Below are positions 52,662 to 63,038 of a stretch of 64,000 nucleotides of DNA, piece after piece; within the stretch, counting starts at the first letter, position 1, and every line of letters starts with the position of its first letter. A model generated the notes under the pieces. That model was given only the letters and a program-made list of their open reading frames with translations, was not told where the DNA came from and searched no databases. Position numbers and translations under genes: made by a program. The stretch is from Ryuthela nishihirai (Eukaryota; Arthropoda; Arachnida; Araneae; Heptathelidae): contig JAWZYU010000011.1 of the NCBI GenBank assembly GCA_038380435.1, positions 81,320,501-81,384,500 on the forward strand, read 5' to 3'.

Positions 52662-53090
52662 TTAGATGGGATAGACCTCAGGCCACTCTGTGAAATAATC
52701 TATTACCACTAATAAATATCGATTTCCATCATCAGTTCTAGGAAACAGACCCATTACATCAATGGCTATTCTTTCAAAAGGGGCACCAATGTTATACGTC
52801 TGCAGCTTACCCCGACACCTAGTCTTAGGTCCTTTCTTACCTGCATAGGCTTCACATTGCCTACACCATCTTTCAACATCTGCCCTACTTTTCAGCCAAT
52901 GAAATCGTTCCCTGGCTTTGGCTAATGTCTTATTAACGACGAAGTGTCCTCCAGTGGCACTATATGTACATCTTTCATCACTAGTTCCACTCGGGAGCGA
53001 GGAAGGATTATCTGCCAACGGATCAGCTGTCCAGTGAGATTCTCTCATCTTCTGTATAATACACCATCTTTCACTTGTAATGAGTCCCAC
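52662..53090 (-). pseudogene. Gypsy 1 integrase, zinc-binding domain and first core Asp
   Basis: H-x-x-GGHF-type zinc region (SATGGHFVVNKTLAKARERF, WLKSRADVERWCRQCEAYAG, the HHCC pattern with both Cys), then ERIAIDVMGLFPRTDDGN (first catalytic Asp) and YLLVVIDYFTEWPEVYPI. A stop or frame change at 52662 precedes the second half. The N-terminal part of the zinc region is preceded by poorly conserved linker. Confidence 0.85.
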
Positions 53091-53524
53091 TGTGTCCAGT
53101 AACTTTTAGTAGTTGGACTATACCTTGAGATTTGCTCCCAATTAGGTCTTACATCAGATTTTTCAATCAAATCCATTATTGGCTTTATATCTTCATTGTC
53201 TATTTGGGCATTTCTAATTTCAATTGGACTCCAGATATTAGGAGTATCACTGTTTGCTTCTGTCGATACTATTTGTCTTATGGGCATTACCGCTTTAGTT
53301 CCAAATTTCAATTCTGCATTATACCAATGTTTGCAATTGTCAATACATGGGCGTCTGGAAAGAGCATCTGCATTCTTATGTATTTTACCACTTCGATGTT
53401 CGATGGAGAAATTATATTCTTGTAACCATTGTGTCCATCTAGCTATTTGTCCTTCAGGGTTTTTAAAGTTTAGTAACCATCTAAGTGCAACATGATCAAG
53501 TGCATATAAGGAATTTCTGGCCAT
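53045..53524 (-). pseudogene. Gypsy 1 RNase H end and linker to integrase
   Basis: YALDHVALRWLLNFKNPEGQ, IARWTQWLQEYNFSIEHRSG and HKNADALSRRPC are the classic C-terminal RNase H motifs of Ty3/Gypsy (DH-x-AL-x-WL; H-R-x-G-x-x-HxNADALSR). The rest is the tether to integrase, overlapping it in a shifted frame. Frame differs from the upstream RNase H piece (53615-54037). Confidence 0.85.
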
Positions 53525-53614
53525 AGAGATAATGATGAAAATGTTCTATTGCTTTTACTATTGCCAGTAGTTCTTGTGACACAATAATTTCGTTCCGGTT
53601 TGGATAGAGTTTTG

Positions 53615-54037
53615 CTAAAGTACGCAATAACCTTGTCCATCTTGTTGTTGTGAAAGTACAGCACCAACTCCTGTGTTACTTGTATCAATATCTATTATGA
53701 ATTGTTTTCCAGTTTGTGGATATGCTAACACTGGTGCTGTGGAAAGAGCTTGCTTCAACTGTTGAAAGGCTACGTCATGTTTGGTGGCCCTCATGAACAG
53801 CTGCCACTCCTCTGTCAGACAATGTAATGGCCTTGCAATGTTGAAGATACCTTTGACAAATCTTCTATAGTAGTTGCAAAGTCCAATAGAACTACGAAAT
53901 TGATGAACATCTTGTGATCGAGGCCAGTCTCTTACAGCTTCTATCTTACTAGGATCAGTCTTAATCCCTGATGTAGTCATCACATGACCAAGGTAATGAA
54001 CTTCTTGCTGGAACATTTTATATTTTGTCGGTCCCAA
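53615..54037 (-). pseudogene. Gypsy 1 RT thumb/connection and RNase H start
   Basis: KMFQQEVHYLGHVMTTSGIK, DPSKIEAVRDWPRSQDVHQF, RSSIGLCNYYRRFVKGIFNI, then ARPLHCLT and the RNase H beginning FIIDIDTSNTGVGAVLSQQQ (catalytic Asp of the TDAS-like motif appears as DIDTS). It reads to GYCVL at a frame break; the next RNase H piece (53470-53688) gives KVIAYFSKTLSKPERNYCVT. Confidence 0.85.
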
Positions 54038-54049
54038 TTTTAGCTTGGC

Positions 54050-54751
54050 AGCCTAAGTTTTTCAAACACTCGACGAAGATTTCTCAATGTTTTTCAAACG
54101 TTCTTCCAAGAACTATGATGTCGTTAAGGTAACTAGGCAGACCTCCCAAGACAAACCTTTGAGCACCAACTCCATTAGTCGTTCAAATGTGGCAGGTGAG
54201 TGCAAAGTCCAAATGGCATCACCTTAAACTGCCAAAATCCATTCCCTGTAGTGAAAGCTGTTTTCTCACGGTCTTTAGGACATATACCAACTTGCCAATA
54301 GCCGCTCTTTAAGTCTAATGTCGAGAACCATTCTGACCCAGATAAAGTGTCCAGTGTATCATCAATCCTAGGTAAAGAAAAGGAGTCTTTCTTTGTTACA
54401 TCATTTAATCTGCAATAATCTACTCAAAATTGGGTAGATCCATCCTTGTTCTTGACAAGAACCACTGCTGATGTCCAGGGACCCTGCGATGGTTCTATAA
54501 TGCCTTGAGCTTCCATGTCCCTTATGAGTTGTCTGCTCTCGTTTTGCCAATGGAAGCCGTCTTGCCAGTAGATGAACTGGAGGAGAATCATCAGTGTTGA
54601 TCTTATGTTCTGTCACGTTAGTACGTCCATAATCATTTGATGTGGCAGAAAAAATGTCAGAAAATTCTTTCAGTAGGTTCTCTACGTTAGCAGCTTGGTC
54701 TTCAGTTAATGTTCTTTTCGTTTCTCTCGATAAGTCAGTAAGATGAGATGG
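54050..54751 (-). pseudogene. Gypsy 1 reverse transcriptase fingers/palm
   Basis: Minus strand from 54751 gives SHLTDLSRETKRTLTEDQAA, ENLLKEFSDIFSATSND, EHKINTDDSPPVHLLARRLP, then frameshifts. Palm text includes a LPRIDDTLDTLSGSEWFSTL region at about 54350-54300. The catalytic box at 54120-54131 reads YLND, followed by IIVLGRTFEKHLRNL. The YLND replaces the YXDD that the polymerase needs. The upstream part of this frame is cut at 54752 by the solo LTR. Confidence 0.75.
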
Positions 54752-55478
54752 TGTAACACTCCAAAGAAATGAAATACTTTTAAAGTTTGGACCCTTGGTC
54801 TGATCCAATTATTTTTATGCTCTGGATAGCTGAGTTGGGCGCCAGGCAATAATTGACAAATTGCCAAAAATAAAGTTTAATTAGGGTTCGAAATACCAGC
54901 GAGCATTAATGAGTAAGAATTCAAAAATATTAAATGATTGTCAAAATTTTATGTTAATGCTAATCGAAACAAACTAACGTTGCTCAAGAGAAAAAAAATT
55001 AGTAAAGATTCAAAAGGTTTAAATAACAAACAATTTATTTCCAAAAAGCACTCACCAAAATTTCAATAATGAAGACACTACATCATTTCTTACTACAAAC
55101 ATCTTCAACAGACTCCAAACTAAAACTGATCTCTAAACTGTGCTGTGCTCTATTACTCTCTTCTGTGCTACTGTGACAACATGTCACCAGGTTATAACAA
55201 GAGGTACAAAGCCCGCACGTGTCATGTTGCACGCTGGGAAAGACATTTGCATAAATTGACGAGCGACACAACTATGATGCAAGAGGGGGCGTGTCCTTGT
55301 ACACGCGCTTTAGCGGGTGACAATCGGAAGTTCGGAGTTGTGCATGCGCAACTCCTAACTTTTGGAAACGAGCACTGTGAGGCCCAAAAGGAAATAAAAA
55401 TCCCCAAAATAATAAATATAACGTAAATTAAGCAAAACTGGTTAAGGTAAAGTAAAAGTGAAGGAGGGGGGCATCACA
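54752..55478 (-). mobile_element. Solo LTR, copy d, inserted in Gypsy 1
   Basis: 727 bp, plus-strand ends TGTAACACTCC...GGCATCACA. It shares sequence with copy c (36045-36791) across its length. Flanks ATGG/ATCG give a 3-of-4 match for a 4-bp duplication. It contains the palindrome at 55334-55355 (GTTGTGCATGCGCAAC core, one CpG lost) and an inverted AATAAA. It lies between the protease linker and the RT of Gypsy 1 and so postdates it. No internal sequence, hence formed by LTR-LTR recombination. Confidence 0.85.
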
Positions 55479-55499
55479 ATCGGATGTCTGTATGGTGTT

Positions 55500-55977
55500 G
55501 GTTTGAGTCAGTAACTTCTATTGTTTTTATACTTGTTATCCAAGTAATAGGTTCACATATTTGCTAATTCTTCACCCTTTTTCAATATTCTATTGGATTT
55601 GTTACAGTTCATCACTCTGATAGTAATCTGTTCTTTATCTATATTGACTGGAGTCCTTGCAGCCAGGATACCATGAGCCAAAGCTCCTTTACCAGTGGCA
55701 TCAGTGACTTCCAATTGGAAGGCCCCAGAAGTCTCCGCCCAATGTCCACGGACTATAATTTCACTTTGTGCTGGGATCTCTGTCTTCCGTCACTAATATT
55801 GGAGTCACGCTTGATAAAGAATCGGATGTTCGGCTAAGCAAAGGGATCTCTTCTGTCTTATAGATCAGTAGGTTGTTGCTGGGTCTAATATTGAATCCAT
55901 GTTTCTTAAGGAAATCAAGACCTAATATGCATTCATTGTAGATGTCAGTGATGTAAACAGGATGGTGTACTAGACAG
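55500..55977 (-). pseudogene. Gypsy 1 protease-RT linker
   Basis: Minus-strand reading continues the protease: SCLVHHPVYITDIYNECILG, LDFLKKHGFNIRPSNNLLIY, which is the ILGLDFL strand that normally ends Ty3/Gypsy proteases, then a degraded linker. It ends at the solo LTR. Confidence 0.65.
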
Positions 55978-56355
55978 CTACCATTGGATGTTAAGTTCTA
56001 TCTCTCCATGGACTTTAGCACGATCTCCAGTGGCTGTTTGTAGGCTTATTTTAGACTGTGCAGTATTCAAGTTTGGATGAGGTATTATTTTCTTTATTAT
56101 ATCCGTTCTGAGTAAAGTTACATTTGCACCAGTGTCAACTATCATACGGCAAGGTATTCCATTTATGGTTCCCTCAGCTACTAATCCATTATCACCACCA
56201 TGTAGTGTTGAAACGTGGACGACTTCCCCAGGGGTCAACCAATCAATAGCCAGCCTTTGCTCTTCACATTGCTTCTGCTGGTTCTGTTGTCTGTTTGCTT
56301 GAACTTTGCATCCACCTCCTTTTGCAGTTTGCTCGAATGTGTCCGGTCTTGCCAC
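55978..56355 (-). pseudogene. Gypsy 1 protease
   Basis: CRMIVDTGANVTLLRTDIIK contains the aspartic protease DTGA active site, preceded by a flap-like VAEGTINGIP strand. The upstream segment (CKVQANRQQNQQKQCEEQRL) is the region after the Gag zinc knuckle. It lies in a different frame from Gag, through a break near 56290-56310, and ends at 55978, where a stop separates it from the linker. Cleaves the polyprotein. Confidence 0.85.
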
Positions 56356-56849
56356 AATTCCAACACTGAAGGTGTGTGGTGGTTTTTGTAGAAGAACCTT
56401 TTATGTCTTTCACAATGGATAATATGGCTTTGGTTAATTCTTTCATTATCCTTTTCTGCAGTTTCTTCTGCACTCACAAATCTCACTGTATGTTTGTTCA
56501 CTCGGGAGAAAAGCCTGGAGCACTCGTATTTCATATCATGTATGACATCTGACTTTAAGGATTCACCTTCCAACATCCTCAGAGATTGTTGAGTGTCAGG
56601 GTCAGCAATAGCATCAATAAACTGTAATTGAGCTAAGTTATCTTGGATTTCTGGTGGACAGTTACTGTAAGCCAATCTAGCTAGATGCTCGATATCACTA
56701 GCAAGTTTTTGCAAAGTTTCACCACTCTTCTGCATGCAGTGTTTAAATTGAGTCACATAGTATTGTTTTAAATAACTATCACCAAATCTAAGTTCTAATG
56801 CAGAAACCAGACTTTGATAATCAAGGCGTTTTTCTTCTGGAACAAACTG
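56235..56849 (-). pseudogene. Gypsy 1 Gag, C-terminal half with zinc knuckle
   Basis: VTQFKHCMQKSGETLQKLAS, HLARLAYSNCPPEIQDNLAQ and LQFIDAIADPDTQQSLRML are capsid-type helices. After a frame break near 56440-56450, the other frame gives the zinc knuckle CWNCGKTGHIRANC (C-x2-C-x4-H-x4-C) at about 56315-56360. The protease overlaps in the third frame. A stop at 56850-56852 divides this half from the N-terminal half. Confidence 0.85.
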
Positions 56850-57494
56850 CTAAACTTCCGCAGCAGAATTTCTTAAGGAAGCTGCAAGAAAACTGGCCTT
56901 CTGAAATTCATTACACTCATTAGCTCTAGCGATTATTTCAAATTGTGTTTTAAATGCTGTCCAAGATGATGATTGACCATCATATGGAGAAGGTTTAGTT
57001 GCATTTCTAGCGATATGTGTAATAACATTATTTTCACTAAAATTACTATTATCACAAGAAGAAGTTAACATTTCATTTCTCAAAATCTGAAACTGGCGTT
57101 CACAATCAGTTTTTACACTTTCGATTTGGTGTTTATAATCTAACTTAACACTATCAGGATAATCTTTTACACTGTTTAGTTCTTTCATGATGTCCTTACA
57201 CTTATCAGTAATCTTACCGATTTGAGAAGTCACTTCATCTCTCAACTCATTATTTTGTGCGGCCATTTCGGATTTTAAGTCATCACTTTTTCTAACTAGG
57301 TCACCCATTTTGTTGTTTATGTCACTATTTTGACTAAAAAGTTCACCTATTTTACTGCTTTGGGCAGCTATGTCACCTTTAATGTCAATATTTTGATTAG
57401 AAAGTTCACTAATTTAACTGCTTTGGGCAGCAATATCACCTTTAATATCAGTAATCAATTTTATTAACTCATCCATACTTTTAGTAAAAGGCAT
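56850..57494 (-). pseudogene. Gypsy 1 Gag, N-terminal half
   Basis: Starts ATG at 57494 (MPFTKSMDELIKLITDIKGD). The first 60 residues are a short tandem repeat of an (I)KGDIAAQSS-type heptad-like unit, likely a coiled coil. Stop codon TAA at 57414-57416 (codon 27), in-frame with the rest. From 57308 reading is open: MGDLVRKSDDLKSEMAAQNN, ELRDEVTSQIGKITDKCKDI (coiled coil), then YDGQSSSWTAFKTQFEIIAR (capsid start). It ends in TAG at 56850-56852. Two in-frame stops disable Gag. Confidence 0.85.
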
Positions 57495-57520
57495 TCAATT
57501 GAATTAATAATATCCGACTC

Positions 57521-57538
57521 CTGACACCAAATATTGTA
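57521..57538 (-). other. Gypsy 1 primer binding site, tRNA-Leu
   Basis: Plus strand ATCCGACTCCTGACACCA, so the minus strand begins TGGTGTCAGGAGT, complementary to the 3' end (CTCCTGACACCA) of eukaryotic tRNA-Leu with one mismatch over 18 bases. It lies five bases inside the 5' LTR, as expected for minus-strand priming. Identification from remembered tRNA-Leu sequence. Confidence 0.75.
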
Positions 57539-57543
57539 AATTT

Positions 57544-58064
57544 TAAATGGATGACACTGAGTGTGAGTATAATACGTATTTACAATGCAAATTACAATAC
57601 AATGCAAATTATTATAAAAATATGGATGAAATAACTTATAAACAAACTAACTGCTATCGTATATAAATTAATAACCCTTTTTATACAGAGCATATAAGAC
57701 CAGCTCTGTCTGTTCTACTAAACTACTACCTCTTCATTTTGTTTGTCATATTTCTTGAATACCTTCATTTCAGGCGTAAACAATCCTTCGTCTTTGGTTA
57801 GATCACTAGATTTATCATACTAACAAAACAACCTGCGTACACACCACATAAAGATATTTCTTGCTTTTACTTATCATGCACTGACTCAGACTATCTAAAC
57901 CTCCTTTTTGATCTGCACAACTCCAGCACACTGAAATTCTTTTTTTTTCAGGTCAGTTCTACATTCAAATTTGTTGGTTGTATAATTCTCACACACAAGT
58001 ATATGCGAGCGTTCATGTCATGTTTTGTCATGAAGTCACTGCAGTGCGTTCATCTGTTGTAACA
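57544..58064 (-). repeat. Gypsy 1 5' LTR
   Basis: Minus-strand start TGTTACAACAGATGAACGC and end CATTTAAAATTTACA. 521 bp, shorter than the 3' LTR by a few small deletions. It abuts the PBS on the left, and Gypsy 2 sequence begins on its right at 58065. Confidence 0.9.
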
Positions 58065-58099
58065 ATATACCTAAATTTTCATTGTTGGCACTCCGTTGC

Positions 58100-58700
58100 A
58101 ATAAATCATCATCCAATTGTTCCCTGGTAACTTCATTCCTGCATCGATCGATAAGCTAGGTGTAGGCACTTCTGAAGATCTCAGTGATGCCATCTATTCT
58201 ATGTTGACTACTTTGTTCCTGGTTGTTGCTCTGCAGGCTGTGGTCTTTCCATTGACATTTTGTTACGCTCTTGACGTCAATGGAACAGCAGAATCTGGCT
58301 TTATTATCTTTTTTCCTGTTTTATGTAATAGGTTATAATACAATCTTTTCTTCTCTCGTCTGCTCGGTAGTGGTTCATCATCATCAGAGACATTTTTTTC
58401 CTGGTTTTGTTGTGGAGCATCTGGATCATTTAAGACTTCTGATCTGAAAAATTCTATGGAACTTTTATATTATTTAATGTTTACAATATTAAAGTATCCT
58501 ATTGAGGCATTAGTGGTAATATTGGCTAGTTCATATAACAAATGTGAAAGTTTTTTCTTTACAATATATGGTCCAGCATATAATGGTGCAAATTTTTTTG
58601 TGAACCCTCTTTTTTATCAGTTTTATGGTGTGTTTTAATCAAGACCTTATCACCTGTTTTAAATTCCATATATTGTCGTCTTTTGTTATAATCTTCTTGT
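58100..58700 (-). pseudogene. Gypsy 2 integrase C-terminal tail
   Basis: Minus-strand segments include FAPLYAGPYIVKKKLSHLLY, ELANITTNASIGYFNIVN (a chromodomain-like or GPY-like strand region, GPYIV) and a charged tail DPDAPQQNQEK, DDDEPLPSRREKK. The GPY/F motif is typical of Ty3/Gypsy integrase C-termini. Several stops. The tail reaches 58065, where Gypsy 1 begins. Confidence 0.6.
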
Positions 58701-58985
58701 TGCTTTTGTTGTGCTCATAGGGAATTATCTTGTGTCTTTGAAATGGCTTGAATATGCTGTTCTGTTCTAAATTCAATGGATTGTGGAGATACAAGTTGAC
58801 CGATAAGTCTGTCCCAGGGTAATGTCAGCTCTCTTCCTATAAATATCCTTGAAGGTGTGAATTTAATTGTTTCGTGTAATGAAGTGCATAGAGCAAAGAA
58901 AAACTGCTGTTAGTATTTATCCCAGGTACTATGTCTATTTTCAATATATACAGCTATCATTCTACCAATATTTCGATTAATTCTT

Positions 58986-59393
58986 TCAGTTAAATTTGAT
59001 TGTGGATGGTATGTGTTTTATTTGAAACATTTCGCATACTTCAGCAAGCACATTTGAAATGAATTGGGGCCCATTGTCCGAAACTATACTCTTGGGTACC
59101 CCGTACCTGCATATAAATTCATTTATAAATTTCTTTGCTACAATTGTTGCCTTTTCATTTCTAATGGGAAATATTTCAACCCATTTTGAAAAATAATCTA
59201 ACACCTGAATGTATTGGGATTCCGCTTGAGTTTGTGGATACAGGCCCATTAAATCCATGCCTACTAATTCCATAGGTTCATTGGAGATCGTGCTTTTCAT
59301 AAGACCACAAGGACAGTTCTGATCGAATTTAGTGGTTTGACAAATTAAGCATGTTTCTATATAATTTTTACATCCTTTTTCAAAACTGACCAA
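58986..59393 (-). pseudogene. Gypsy 2 integrase core
   Basis: CLICQTTKFDQNCPCGLM (zinc-region Cys pair), MELVGMDLMGLYPQTQAESQ (first catalytic Asp), YIQVLDYFSKWVEIFPIRNE, INEFICRYGVPKSIVSDNGP (second Asp), QFISNVLAEVCEMFQIKHI. The Glu-containing segment is displaced by a frame change after 58986. Different from the Gypsy 1 integrase. Confidence 0.85.
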
Positions 59394-60067
59394 TATTGAT
59401 CTTTTGGCTACCTTCTGATAGGTTTTTTTGTATACCTAAATGTCCTGCTGAAGGTACATCGTGTAATTCTTGGAGTATGTACTCTTAAATTCTTGGGAAT
59501 AAATGAGCGATAACTGCCTGTTTGACTCAGTTATCTGCAGTAGTACAAAATATCATTAATTAGTCTAAAGTGTCTGGCTCTTCCAACAATATTTGAAGCT
59601 ATACTAGGATTTACAGGTAATTCATCAGATTTCAAATAATGGTATACATTTCAATATTCTAAATCTTTTTGTTGTTCATTAATTAAGTGTTTCTTGTATT
59701 CGACGGGAACTATTGTGGTGAGCGAGGGAGCCAAAGGCTTATCCTCTAGCTCTGGCGTAATTTCTGCCTGCCACACGGAAGTATGTGGTAATGCATCTGG
59801 TAGCTGATGTGCACTTTCCTTTCAGTGCTCGACCTTGAAATTGAACTCTTGTAGGCATAATGCTCAGTGCATTAGACGACCTGTTAAATTGGTGGATGTC
59901 TGCAACCATTATAAAGCAGCATGGTCAGTAAAAATGCTAATGTCAGACGTGTCTAATTGCACTTTAAATTTTTATAGATCCCATATTATGCTTAGACATA
60001 CTTTATCAGTCACTGTATAATTTCTTTCAGTGTGACTCAAATTGCGACTAGCATACATGATGACATG

Positions 60068-60280
60068 TTAACAATTGTCATCCTGTATTTGGCTAAACAT
60101 AATATCGAGAACAATATCAGAAGCATCAGTGTAAAACTTAAAAGGTTTTCCTGACTGCGGCAAGGCCAACACGGGAGCATGACACAATGCATCTTTTAAT
60201 GTCTTAAATGCTGTGTTGCAAACAGGTGGCCAATGGAACCGTTTTCGCTTTCGGCATAATTCACATAAAGGTTCGGCCAA
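60068..60280 (-). pseudogene. Gypsy 2 RNase H start
   Basis: LCELCRKRKRFHWPPVCNTA, FKTLKDALCHAPVLALPQSG, KPFKFYTDASDIVLDIMFSQ. FYTDASD holds the catalytic Asp and is the standard boundary of RT connection and RNase H. The rest of RNase H lies to the left in broken frames (to about 59830). Confidence 0.8.
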
Positions 60281-60511
60281 ATTAGCAAGATTAGTTACAT
60301 ATTGTCAGTACCAGCCACACATTCCCAGAAAACTGCTAAGTTGCTTTGAATTGCACGGTGTGGGAAATCATTCTATGGCTTCGACCTTATTAAGTAATGT
60401 TTTTACTCCATTTGCATTAACCATAAAACCTAGGTATTGAATGCCTTCTCCGAGAGATGTGCATTTAGATAATTTTATGGTGAGCCCGGCTTCTCTTCGA
60501 GAAAACCAAAT

Positions 60512-61341
60512 TTAAATCATGTAGATGCTCAGAAAAATCAGTGGAAAAATAACTATGTCATCTAAGTAGACTTCACAAAATTTTCCTTTCAGATCGCCCA
60601 GAAACATGGACATAAGATGTTGAAACATGGTGGATGCTCCGGATAAGCCAAATGTAAACAGCGAAATTGGAATAATCCATCTTTTGTGAGGAAGGCTGTT
60701 TTGAGCTGATCTGGTGGATATACAGACACTTACCAATATCCTGAAGACAAATCTAGTGTGCTAATAAATTTCTCTGATGGGCTTGGAAAGGCTGCTGTTT
60801 GTTAGATGGGACATTAAGCCATGGCCCCATGTATGGGAGAGGCCTTGATGGGAGGCTACCAACTGTCTCTTAACAACTGTTCCAGTGGGTCCCTTCCCCC
60901 AACCTTCTCTAAGCCTTTGAGTCCTTGTGACCTGGCCATTTAGCCCATGGTGTGCAAAAAAGGGCTGCTCAGAGGTAAAACAACCCAATCCTAATAAATT
61001 TCTTTTCCAGAATGTTGTGTCAGTAGATTCTGAATAATAGGCAGTGGATATCTATCGGGGACTGTGACAGTATTTAGTTTTTGATAGTCCACACAAAATC
61101 TCAAATCTCCAGTTTTCTTTTTACCAAGGACGAACAGTGAAGCTCAAATGCTAAAACTTGGTTCAATTAGCCCGTCCTTTAACATTTCTTTAATTTGTGC
61201 AGAGATTAATTCTTCTTTACTTGGAGGATAGTTGTATGGCTTGCTATAAACAGGTCTACTATTTCCCATGTTGATATGATGCTCCAAAATCTGACATCCT
61301 CCATGCTTATTGTTAAAAAGTTTGTAATTAGCATTGAGCAT
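60512..61341 (-). pseudogene. Gypsy 2 reverse transcriptase, split by a SINE
   Basis: N-terminal part (61341-61144): NSRPVYSKPYNYPPSKEELI, SAQIKEMLKDGLIEPSFSI, the RT entry motif. Palm part (60736-60512): RWIIPISLFTFGLSGASTMF, QHLMSMFLGDLKGKFCEVYL, DDIVIFPL. The catalytic YLDD is intact at 60557-60568. Between them lies the 5'-truncated SINE-T and decayed palm text. Unlike Gypsy 1, the catalytic box is not altered, but frameshifts disable it. Confidence 0.8.
60774..60990 (+). mobile_element. SINE-T, 5'-truncated, in Gypsy 2 RT
   Basis: Starts at TGATGGGCTTGGAAAGGCTG and runs to GGTAAAACAACCCAAT. Perfect 13-bp target duplication CTAATAAATTTCT at 60761-60773 and 60991-61003. It shows that SINE-T mobilisation was target-primed with 5' truncation. 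Confidence 0.9.
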
Positions 61342-61499
61342 AGCTTCTAACTTAACTCTCTCATTACTATCTAAATGAATGCTCTCGGCATGTTTTCTAA
61401 TATCCGATTTTATCTGATCAACATAGTTTTTCTTTCATTGTTGCTTTCAGCGAAAGAATATTTTTGCAAAATCAAATTTTATCAAGTGTTTTCATATTG

Positions 61500-61800
61500 C
61501 ATCCATTCCTATCAAGGAGTCATGTAATGATTCATTTATTACAACAAATTCAAGTCTTATCTCCGCATTATTTAAAGTATAGGTATCAACAGTTCCTTGC
61601 GGAAAACACTGCTTGGGAGCACAAGCTAAGTTCAAAGGTCTACGGGACCACGACTGCAATTTCAGTTTGCAACTTCTTTGGATTTTATCCCCATACTTTC
61701 TTATGTAGACATGTAATATCAGCTCCTATGTCGATACGAGCTATGAATTCAGTTTTGTCCTGATAAAGCTTCACAAAAGGTAAATGTAGGACATTATGTA
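61500..61800 (-). pseudogene. Gypsy 2 protease remnant
   Basis: Minus-strand reading contains NVLHLPFVKLYQDKTEFIAR, IDIGADITCLHKKVWG. IDIGAD corresponds to the (L/I)DTGA active-site loop, with Ile in place of the Thr that follows the catalytic Asp. Broken by stops upstream. Confidence 0.6.
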
Positions 61801-61907
61801 TACCCACAGTGGTAAGACTTAACTCATGAGAGGGCTTTTCTTGAGGAACTTTGGACTCTCACTTCAAAGATTCTAATTTAAGTTACCCAAATCGCCATTT
61901 TTTTATA

Positions 61908-61949
61908 GCAATATTGCTCTGTGTGCTCTAGTTGGCCACAAAATTTACA
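61908..61949 (-). pseudogene. Gypsy 2 Gag zinc knuckle
   Basis: CKFCGQLEHTEQYC (C-x2-C-x4-H-x4-C) on the minus strand, followed by YKKMAIWVT. A nucleocapsid-type knuckle that binds genomic RNA in these elements, between the Gag body and protease. In-frame context is degraded. Confidence 0.75.
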
Positions 61950-62984
61950 TCTGAAAGTCTTTTTATTATTCATAGCAGAAGTTTTTGGTTTAGTGTCATT
62001 GTTCGAAGCTTAACGTGGACAAATTCTCTGCTTCGTTTGTTCTGTATTGTTGTAGGCGTGTTCAGTGCAAATTGATGAGACTGTGTAACTTCCGGTTATA
62101 TGGGAGTCATTTTGCGAGACTCAACCTGATAGTGCTGCTTTGGCGAGGATTGCATCCATTGCTGATTTAATGCCATTTTTGCAGATTCTCTTCTTGCAGT
62201 GTACTGCCAAGCTAATTTGACCAAAGTTGAAATTGAATTTACACTTTGTACTTCTAAGAATTCCCTAATGAGCAAAAGAATTGGGGCATAATGCAGTTTA
62301 TAATGTCAATTTTAGCAGCATCAGCATGTACAGCTGGTATAACTGTACTGTACCCCAGATTAATTTTTCGTTATCATTTCCTTCCCTTTGTATTCATGAA
62401 AACAATTCTGTAGCTAACTGTGTAAAATCATTATAAGCTGGATAAATTACTAAGAGTTCTTTTTTAAAATCTTATCAAAACTCTATGCCATGATGACATC
62501 CTATGTTATTCCACCATTGCTTAGCACATCCAATTAGACAAGATACTGCTAAAAACCACCTTTTTGTTGCCCGGCATTTCATGTAGATGGAAATGCTCTT
62601 CCATGGATTTGACAAATGTCCACAATGATGGGCATTTCGAACCGACGAACCTTATCTCGGGTAAAGGCCAATTAACATATGGACTATAGTTAATAAATGG
62701 ATTGGCAACTCATCATTGAGGTGGTTGATAATACTCTGATCTATCATTTTCTTCTGACGGAACAAAAAACAGAACCTTATGTTCAAAGTTTATACGTTCG
62801 TGAACTGGCTTAGCATTGTCAGCAAATTTAGGGGGGGATTGTCGTTCCCTTTTTCTCCGGAGGCTCTTTAAGCAGATTTATAACACTTGTTGGATGCTTC
62901 TTTCATCACATCCTGCAACCTATCTTTTACTTTTTCTAAGTCGGAAGTCATTATGGTGGAATCGGCCATATTACTATCAGACAT
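61950..62984 (-). pseudogene. Gypsy 2 Gag body
   Basis: Candidate start ATG at 62984: MSDSNMADSTIMTSDLEKVK, DRLQDVMKEASNKCYKSA, then an in-frame TAA after 34 residues. Later pieces read in other frames. Coiled-coil-like N-terminus. The assignment rests on position upstream of the zinc knuckle. Confidence 0.5.
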
Positions 62985-63038
62985 GTTCAGCTATCTGCTG
63001 AAATTTTGAAACTCTTTCATATCTTGAGCAGCACTCAA

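Larger units (their letters stand above)
51335..58064 (-). mobile_element. Gypsy 1, complete but defective Ty3/Gypsy retrotransposon
   Basis: LTR-gag-PR-RT-RNaseH-IN-LTR, read right to left. LTRs of 547 and 521 bp (51335-51881, 57544-58064) share long identity. PBS and polypurine tract are in the right places. Flanks TTAT/ATAT are a poor 4-bp match. Order of pol domains (IN last) identifies Ty3/Gypsy. No envelope-like frame is seen between IN and the 3' LTR. Inert through stops, frameshifts, a changed RT catalytic residue and a solo-LTR insertion at 54752-55478. Confidence 0.9.

Noticed and set aside
51335..58064. Envelope-like gene in Gypsy 1, which would make it an errantivirus-type element
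   Set aside because: No open frame, signal peptide or membrane segment between the integrase and the 3' LTR.
58117..58640. Plus-strand open frames over the Gypsy 2 integrase tail
   Set aside because: The minus strand reads as integrase C-terminus (GPYIVKKKLSHLLY), so these are shadows.
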